A stretch of 64,000 nucleotides of DNA from contig JASAMV010004872.1 of NCBI GenBank assembly GCA_030248065.1, forward strand, positions 1-64,000, in the 5' to 3' direction. Positions 43,507 to 64,000 of the stretch are shown in pieces; position 1 is the first letter of the stretch, and each line of letters opens with the position of its first letter. Under the pieces are notes generated by a model that was given only the letters and a program-made list of their open reading frames with translations, searched no databases and was not told the DNA's origin. The DNA comes from Rhynchonema sp. JSB1_4. Its lineage: Eukaryota; Nematoda; Chromadorea; Monhysterida; Xyalidae. A program made the translations under genes and the position numbers.

Positions 43507-43699
43507 GCGACCCCTGCCAAATGCTGCTGCAGGCATAGTCGGCGTGCCGTTGTGTGTGTGTCTGTTGATAGTCGCTGATCTGCGTCGAACTCGCAAGTGG
43601 CAGACGGGCGTGTTGACTGCGCGCGACGAGTATCTGCTCGAGTTGCGACCGCAACAAACGCAACGCGCTCTGAACGAAGAACGCGCCTGATTCGTAAAG
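43507..43699 (+). other. Inferred 5' non-coding exon of the NDUFB1-like gene
   Basis: A GTAAGC donor follows 43,699, and the next good acceptor on this strand (TTTTTTCAG) is at 44,305, nine bases before the NDUFB1-like ATG. The exon contains an upstream open frame that ends in TGA before the donor, so it cannot extend the protein. The 5' limit is uncertain; transcription may start between 43,466 and 43,560. Confidence 0.4.
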
Positions 43700-43877
43700 G
43701 TAAGCTTGACGGGCTTGTCTGCTTGTGGTATCTCGTATCTTCGCCACTTTTGTGCTGTTTGTTAACCCTTTTGGCTTGATGATCAGAGCAATTAATAAAT
43801 CTGCCGACATTACGTTGCTGTTGGGGATGGGGCAAAGGTGTCGACCCCAACACACGCCATCTACAATACATCACTGT

Positions 43878-44091
43878 ATAGTTGCAATTTTTCCAAAAAA
43901 AATTTATTTACTGGAAAAACCCGTTTTTGGAAAAAAAAACGTTATTTTTCCGAGCCAAATTTGGGCACCGGTCAAAATGGTGTGTATTTGGCACATTATG
44001 CGCTAAAAATGGTGTATGAAAAGGCAAAAAACCGGTTTTTTTGTTGTTTTTTTTTTCGGGAAAAAAACGTTTTTTTTTCACCTGCAACAAC
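43878..44091. mobile_element. Palindromic element with AACCGGTTTTTTT words in the NDUFB1-like first intron
   Basis: The ends pair around GTTGCA (ATAGTTGCAATTTTTCC; CACCTGCAACAAC). The flanking direct repeat is ACATCACTGT (43,868-43,877; 44,092-44,101). The interior repeats AAAAACCSGTTTTT-like words, resembling the interior of 41,421-42,243. Confidence 0.6.
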
Positions 44092-44314
44092 ACATCACTG
44101 TGTCAGGGTTGTGGGCTTATTGATATGTGGTCAACTCGGATCATCAACCAACGCTGAATGCTGATCGTATTAGTTTTTTTCGGGGTTTTCGACCCCACCC
44201 GATAACAGCCGTAAATGACATGTTACACTTCCGTTTCATTTGTTTCAGCTCTTTGTTATTTTCTCAGTTTCTATGTTCTCAATCTCTTATAATTTGTTTT
44301 TTCAGGACCGCATA

Positions 44315-45432
44315 ATGGGCACATTCACGTGGAGCTATGTGATGGCGGAGATTGTTCGTAGGCGAAAGTTTCAACTCACCGTTCTGCTCCCATTGGTCTG
44401 CTACAGCGGTTAGTATTTCGGTGGTACTTGCACCCAGAATATTCATATTCTTCATGTTGTTCTCTGAATGTTTTTTTTGGCCGTGTGTTGACATTTTGCG
44501 AAAAATTTGTTGTGGTCTTATTGCCAGCCACTCTGGGTAGCCCTGACGAGGGCTGTTGGGTTAGGGTAAGTCGCCTGGTGAGGCGCGGTTGCGACGTTTC
44601 GACAACGGATCCTGCTGTCGTCATCAGGCTGATATGTCCTCCGTGCGGTATCGAACTTGAGGCGTTGGGCTGTGAGTCTAACGCTTTAACCATTCGGCTA
44701 TCGAGGGGACAATTATAATGTTCTTAGAGTGCTATATATACCTAAGACTACCAAGTTCATGTGTTATAACTTTCTCAGTTATAGCACGTGTGTTATTATT
44801 CATGTGTTATAACTTTTTCAGTTATAACACGTGTTGTTGCCTGATTTTTGCAAATTTCAAGGGGACATGTGCTTAACCCTGATTTATCAAGGGGAGTCCC
44901 TGATCTAGCAAGGTGGCCTGGTGTTTAGCCATCTGTTGCCCCATTGGGCGCTCAGGTGGTAGCTGGGCGTGGCGAAGTTTGTGCTTCCCTCCTGATCTTC
45001 CTCTTGAACTTGTTGGGTACTGTTGCCAGCACCTTTGTTTCCTTGAAGTTTGGTTGGCAGTTCTGGGGGCACTGCACACAGTGCTCTGCTATAGCACTGG
45101 TTTCGGTGCGCACATACTTCACACCTGTCTTGTGTTGGGACAGTCTGTTCTTCAGCGGCCTTCCGGTCTCTCCGATGTACACTTTGTATGTTGTACAGCT
45201 TTTGCGTAGCTCAAATCAGGGGCACGTACATGTGAACATGCACAAATCAAATTAGTTTGCCCCCGGCTGAAATTAAAATAACGCGAAAGCACTATTTGAA
45301 ATTAAAAAGAGTATTTTTTCAGGTTACGCCTGGTCTAAAGTGTGCGACCATCGCGTACGCATGTGCAAGGGCATGTCACGCATGTATGACGATAAGAAAG
45401 TACCAGTGGGACAGGACCCGTGGTATTGGTAG
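44315..45432 (+). CDS. NADH dehydrogenase (complex I) 1 beta subunit 1-like, 67 residues, two coding exons
   Basis: CDS 44,315-44,408 joined to 45,323-45,432. The codon split by the intron is G|GT, and the stop is TAG. The product starts MGTFTWSYVMAEIVRRRKFQ, has one hydrophobic segment (about residues 19-32), then a D-x-x-V-R-M...S-R-M-Y...PW tail. This matches the layout of NDUFB1 (MNLL): a short N-terminus, a single membrane helix and a charged tail with the pattern D...RM...S.LY...W near the C-terminus. NDUFB1 is an accessory subunit of the membrane arm of mitochondrial complex I, usually near 58 residues; this one is slightly longer. The donor is the unusual GTTAGT. The 914-bp intron holds a SINE and a Penelope fragment, both in the opposite orientation. 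The family call rests on the tail pattern of a very short protein. Confidence 0.6.
44500..44710 (-). mobile_element. tRNA-derived SINE
   Basis: On the minus strand, TAGCCGAATGG (44,700-44,690) is a good pol III A box and GTTCGATACC (44,656-44,647) a good B box. Their spacing is 44 bases, as in a tRNA. The T-arm and acceptor stem do not pair well, so this is not a functional tRNA. Downstream comes a body with CCTGATGACGACAGCAGG and TTGTCGAAACGTCGCAAC. The GAAACGTCG segment resembles sequences found 3' of Penelope-like and similar retroelements in invertebrates (general knowledge). Confidence 0.65.
44757..44836. repeat. Tandem duplicated hairpin CATGTGTTATAACTTTYTCAG
   Basis: Two copies of a roughly 40-bp stem-loop (CATGTGTTATAACTTT / CAGTTATARCACGTG) lie head to tail in the NDUFB1-like intron, between the SINE and the Penelope fragment. 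Confidence 0.65.
44873..45212 (-). pseudogene. Penelope-like retroelement fragment: C-terminal GIY-YIG endonuclease, 5'-truncated and frameshifted
   Basis: The minus frame 45,209-44,952 reads TTYKVYIGETGRPLKNRLSQ, then TETSAIAEHC and KFKRKIRREA. The paired TYK/YIG segments, the conserved Arg of GETGRPLKNRL and the SAIAEH motif are the signature of the GIY-YIG endonuclease at the C-terminus of Penelope-like elements. It uses the nick for target-primed insertion. A stop ends this frame at 44,952. The usual C-terminal tail resumes in another frame (HQATLLDQGLPLINQG, ending 44,873), indicating a frameshift. A stop just upstream (near 45,218) and absence of reverse transcriptase show 5' truncation. 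It sits antisense in an intron and is surely inactive. Confidence 0.82.
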
Positions 45433-45439
45433 ATTATAT

Positions 45440-46405
45440 GGGAATTCGGTATATTGGTGCCATGCGTATAAACATGTCGTCAGCTTAAACATGCGTTGTG
45501 ACCTTTGCGTCGCCACGATTTGAAAACGCTTTGTGCATTGCGCATTCTGTCTTTTATACGCCACGCGCGCATGGCACTAGTATTCCGTATTTATTTTCTG
45601 GATCTTCTTGTAAATTCTTTTTCGAGCGATATGTATGATGATTTTGTTGGAATTTATCAATCTGCAATTTAGTCTAGTCTACATATATCTTTGGTAGGCC
45701 TAGGTCGCAATTTACAGTTAATATTTTCATGATAACAAAGCTCAAATGAGTTTTCTTGTACTATTATGTATTTCTTTGGGTTGTTGAACTAGCTTTTTGA
45801 ATCTGTACTTTGCGCCACTGCAAATGTGTGGCAAGTGTCGTCTGCTAAAATTTCAGTTGATGTCCACTTGTGTACACAACTTCATTGTTAGACCATTAGC
45901 CTTGAAATAAAAAAATTCAGCAACCGTTGGTTTCAGATTTTACACCAAAACAATACGTGCAAAGCTGAGAACCAGGCAGAGCAAGCTGTATGTTTGGCCA
46001 GGCCAATGCATAATTCATGAGGTGATACGAAACAAACAGAAATTATTGATCTATGCTGAGAACTTGGTTCAGTTTACTTGCCCCTGTCATTGGTGTTACT
46101 TGCTGCATATCTGCAAAGCCGTTTCGTAATTGAACTTACGGTGCGCTGCTAGCGGCAGGTAATTAACTTGACTGACTTTTGAACACTTTCACCCCCTGTA
46201 GGGCTTTGGCTTTTGTTTACACTGCGCACAGCTTATTTCCGGCACGCATGCCACGTTTTGTGGGTAAAACTATGTGACACATGGGCATCGGTTGCTATTA
46301 TTCCAGCCCCAATTATATGTCGGCTAAAAAACTGGTTGTCAAAAAACGGTATGGGATTTCGACTGTTTTCACAAGGCCTCGAGGTCTTTCCTCTGAATTT
46401 TGTAT
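45440..46405. other. Intergenic stretch after the NDUFB1-like gene
   Basis: This should contain the NDUFB1-like 3' UTR; no clear early polyadenylation hexamer was identified. No other gene was seen. Confidence 0.4.
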
Positions 46406-46411
46406 GTATTT

Positions 46412-47196
46412 CAGGGTTGGATTAAAAAAAATTTTTTATCGAACTTTTTTTAAAAAAAAACTTTTTAAACTTTTGTTTTAAAAATCACTTTTTTTTATTC
46501 CGGACTCCCAAAAAATTGGTTTCCTGAGGAATCAAATTTCTGAAATCATGTTAGTAAGGTACGTTTTGAGGGACACTAAAGAGAACTTTTCCAATGACTT
46601 GCATGTTTACGTAATCACCTGCGATCTAATCCCTTTTGGTCATGACTTTGAGAAATTCGAAGGTAATGTGTGTGTAATCTGGGTATACATACTGTATGTG
46701 ACAAAGGGAAAACCAACCTTCTGATTGTGAATTTGGGGATAAATTTGAAGAGAGATAAAGACTCACACCATAATCACTTTGTGTCACAAAAGCAACAAAT
46801 AGCTAATCCACGACCCGTGCAAACAGGCGAGCAACGTAGAGTGTGTGGATAGCTTACGACACGCTCAATAATTGTACAGTATACGGTATGGGGTGTCCTA
46901 TATTATACATGCAGCTGTTGTTGGGATGTCTGGCAACTGTATGAGTCCATCACAACACCATTTCAAACTGAAATATAAGCGCCGCAGGCAATTTTTTTGA
47001 GAAACATGGGCAATAAAACACATGAAAACATGCCTTTTTTCCTTAAAAAAAGTTAGAAAATAACGAAAAAAGCGAAAAAATAATAAAAAAAGTGTACTTA
47101 CTTTTTTTAATTTTAAAATCAAAGAAGTGGCCAACTTTTTTTTAAAAAAAATTTTTTTTTACAAAAAATTTTTTACTTTTTTTAAATCCAACCCTG
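46412..47196. mobile_element. CAGGGTTGGATTAAAAAA hAT-like element, full-length copy
   Basis: It starts CAGGGTTGGATTAAAAAA and ends TTTTTTTAAATCCAACCCTG. The interior is homologous to 30,505-31,073. The terminal 120 bp on each side is A/T homopolymer-rich and self-complementary. No clear TSD remains. Non-coding. Confidence 0.8.
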
Positions 47197-47199
47197 CTG

Positions 47200-48260
47200 A
47201 TGGTGTCCTGGTGCACCGTCGGGTTGTGAGACAAGGCCGAAACTCGAACACAAAAACGCCCTCGGCTCTTATGATTCTGGAAAAAATGTCTTCTATGGCG
47301 TTTGCTCATCCTTCATTATGCCACTTCCAGTTTTCCATCACTATTTTCACGGATACTAAATCCATGCATGTTGGGTTTTTTCTGCCAAAATCCGCAAGGT
47401 AATCACACTTGAGTCTGGAATGTGCACCTTTCTGGTCTGTTCGGGTCTTCCCGAGTTTTACTGAGAAAACAGCGGTGGCCACAACAGCGGTTTTCTTTTG
47501 AAAAACAGCAGCCACCTAAATAGATATTTGTTGGGGTAGTGTAAGCCTCAGCCTCACCCCAAGCCTAAGCCTGAAGACCAAGGTGGGTCGTGGGTGCTTT
47601 CAGTACCGGCTGTTTTTGTCACCCGCTGTTTTGTACACCCCCTTTCACAACACAAAGATTTCGCGTTTTGTTGGTTTTACGACGGCGGCACCTTTTTTGT
47701 GCTTTGTTCTCGAAATTTTGTGCTGTTTTGTTGGGCCACACTTTTTGTACATGTCGTTTTGCCGGTGATAAACTGAAAATGTGAGATCATTAATTGATAA
47801 TGCACCTCAGTGTTGAAAATCCATGCTCACGTTTTGGACAAAAGGCGTTGAAGTGGTGCCTCACACACGCAAAGGTAGAGGTCTCAATCGGAGTAGTCGG
47901 GCATATGCGGCACTTAGGTGGCATACAATTCACATGTTTCATCCGCATCCCACACACTGGCTGCTGAAGTGTTACGTTTGGGTTTCGTGGTGGGTCACGC
48001 AGGTACAAATGCCGTGTTTCTGCAATTTCACAATTTTCTCTTGCACCCCCTTGTGCAGCATCCAATCAACTCAGCAGCCGAACGGTGCAAAATACGTGCG
48101 CCCACAACTCGGGTGGCAATTTTTTTTTAAAAAGTAAGTAATATTCGTTTTCAGTTACAGTTTCTGGCATAACCCACTGTAGCTCATTATTATCATGCAC
48201 TTGGTGAAACTCCACCAGAGCACACGTGCAGCTATAATTATTTCGTTTAGTGAAATAGTC
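47200..48260. other. Intergenic stretch with no recognised gene
   Basis: Several 60-100-codon frames occur, but none has coding-like composition with matching splice sites. A CAAGCCTAAGCCTGAAG telomere-like run lies near 47,561. Confidence 0.4.
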
Positions 48261-48275
48261 AGACATCATCAGCGG

Positions 48276-48692
48276 CAGGGTTGGGTTGGATTAAAAAATG
48301 TTTTATTGTCGAACTTTCTTTAACTTTAATCTTAAGTGTTTTTAAATCACGTCTTTTAAAAAGGACCCCCAAAGATTGGGTTCGACAGGTATGAAATTCC
48401 TAAAATCGGTACACAAAAGGGAACTTTTCCATCTGACTTTGTTCGGCATCCACCGGCACTTTTGTGTCTAGCAGTTGCGATTTGATCGCTTCGGCAACTC
48501 AGTAGGTGTATTTCAAGTACGTACGAAGGTCAGCCTGCTGGTTGTGAGTTTGTATTGATAGATAAAGGTGAAGGGCGACAAAGACATGCAACGTGCTATA
48601 TGAAAAAAGGCAAAAAAAATAATTTAAAAATGGACCTACTTTTAAAAATTTTAAAATTAAGAGAGTGCCTTGCTTTTTTTAATCCAACCCTG
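48276..48692. mobile_element. CAGGGTTGG...AATCCAACCCTG hAT-like element, internally deleted copy with TSD
   Basis: It starts CAGGGTTGGGTTGGATTAAA and ends TTTTTTTAATCCAACCCTG. The flanks ATCAGCGG and ATGAGCGG match at 7 of 8. Relative to 46,412-47,196 the interior is largely deleted or replaced. Confidence 0.82.
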
Positions 48693-49076
48693 ATGAGCGG
48701 TTTGTGGCACCGCAGTATAACGATAATTTAAGCGTTGCATCATATTTCAGCGACCTTCATTGGGACCTTGCGACACACAATTCCGGGCCCTGTCAACTTT
48801 GAGGCAAGCACTTTGTGACCACTAATGGTTGTTGTGTTGACCACACGGCAAGACAAAGGCATTTTTTTGTTAATTCGTTTTTCGCGATGGAGCATGAGTT
48901 ACAGTGCTAGCTGTTCACCGCATAAAAAGAACAACTTTTATGCTGATCGAAATTGGTGCTCCAATTTTATCGTGAAATACGCGTCATACAAACCTGCTCT
49001 AATGACAAGTTCGTGAACGCCTTGCTTGCCCGAAAAGTTGATATAGGGCTCACAGTGTTCAGGGCTGGAGTGAGCC

Positions 49077-49582
49077 CATGGGTGCGTTTCACAGAACAAA
49101 GTCAAGCTCAGCGTCAAAGTCAATGTTCGTGCAGCAGACGCGGTTTTCTAAACGAAAGGTCTACTTTACGCGTTATTGTGCAGGATTGGATGCTTGTGTC
49201 GCCGAAATATATTATTCTTGGGATGTATGTAACACAAACGTTTTGGAAGACGATTTCTGAGTTTCAAAATTTCTGAAAAGAGGCAAAGAAATGAACAGGC
49301 AATCACCAACGGCGGTGCCAAAAAAATTAACTGCGGTCAACGATCGCCACATTATTTCAATACCAATGGTCAGAAATAATTATAACTCAAAAATAATGTT
49401 CAGAAGCGCTTGTGCTACATCTTTAAAATAACAGTATCCCGAGAAACGCATCCAACCACGCACAACAACCTGCCATAATCGTTCTTTCAGAAGACCGAGT
49501 CTGTGTTGCTTCAGCCAGCGTGACGCTGAAACTTCTGGCTTTGATTTTCAGCTTGACTTTGTTTTCTGAATTCCACCCATTG
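49077..49582. mobile_element. CCATTGGGTGGA palindromic element, copy 1
   Basis: The left end GGTGCGTTTCACAGAACAAA GTCA pairs with TGACTTTGTTTTCTGAATTC CACCCATTG. Arms of about 150 bp also share AGACGCGGTTTTCTAAACGA on the left and its inverse on the right. The centre has CGATCGCC and ATTATTTC segments. Copy 2 is at 61,988-62,550. Confidence 0.75.
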
Positions 49583-49842
49583 AGGTAGATATGTACGTAT
49601 GTGCGGTTACCGCCCGACATGCATAAACAATTATGTTATGGCTTATCCTGGCCTAATTTCAATGTTCCGAATCATTTCATTTTGCGAAACACCAATGGCT
49701 TGGCGCTTTTATACAAAACAAAGCATATATTCACATATTATGTACAGCATAAGATATTTTAAGAATATACTTTAGCTTATCATAGCCCACCCCTGGATTC
49801 AACACAGTGTCTAAAAATAGAACAACAAAATTATTCTTCAAC

Positions 49843-63987
<14,145 letters not shown>

Positions 63988-64000
63988 GTATGCTCAAAGC

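Noticed and set aside
44629..44710. A functional tRNA gene on the minus strand
   Set aside because: A and B boxes and their spacing are good, but the T stem and acceptor stem do not pair. A SINE-type body follows, so it is called a tRNA-derived SINE.

Overview
This is nuclear DNA of an invertebrate animal. It has spliced genes with GT-AG introns up to about 6 kb, very low coding density, and a large load of short palindromic (terminal-inverted-repeat) elements. The genes found are a synaptotagmin, a gustatory-receptor-like 7TM receptor of the EGL-47/GUR/LITE type, and a mitochondrial complex I NDUFB1-like subunit. The receptor family and a few short TTAGGC/GCCTAA runs point to an ecdysozoan, possibly a nematode relative with an expanded genome. 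That placement is inference. Exons were assembled by hand from splice sites; the main support is that reading phase is preserved at every junction used. Layout: (1) 2.6-8.5 kb, plus strand, an eight-exon gene for a low-complexity protein I do not recognise. (2) 11.6-15.8 kb, minus strand, a synaptotagmin with two calcium-competent C2 domains; its N-terminal membrane exons are not identified. (3) 16.2-18.4 kb, a 2.1-kb fold-back element beside it. (4) 19.5-28.4 kb, plus strand, three phase-compatible exons of a possible type II membrane protein, separated by palindromic elements. (5) 28.5-43.4 kb, almost only nested transposon debris: hAT-like elements with 8-bp target-site duplications (TSDs), a pair of elements with 9-bp TSDs (one lies outside this stretch, near 50.8 kb), and TA-flanked palindromes. 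One weak minus-strand exon pair lies at 31.3-31.6 kb. (6) 43.5-45.4 kb, plus strand, the small NDUFB1-like gene. Its second intron carries a Penelope GIY-YIG fragment and a tRNA-derived SINE. (7) 45.4-49.8 kb, intergenic, with more palindromic elements. (8) 49.8 kb to the window end, plus strand, the first nine coding exons of the 7TM receptor; the gene continues beyond the window. The most distinctive signals are two. In 38.9-43.5 kb there is a nest of hAT-like elements, each carrying its own short word repeated several times just inside both ends, some sharing one internal core. In addition, 13 of 30 inferred 5' splice sites have a pyrimidine at intron position +3 (GTTGGT, GTCGGT, GTTAGT). 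The genes are unrelated in function and do not form an operon.
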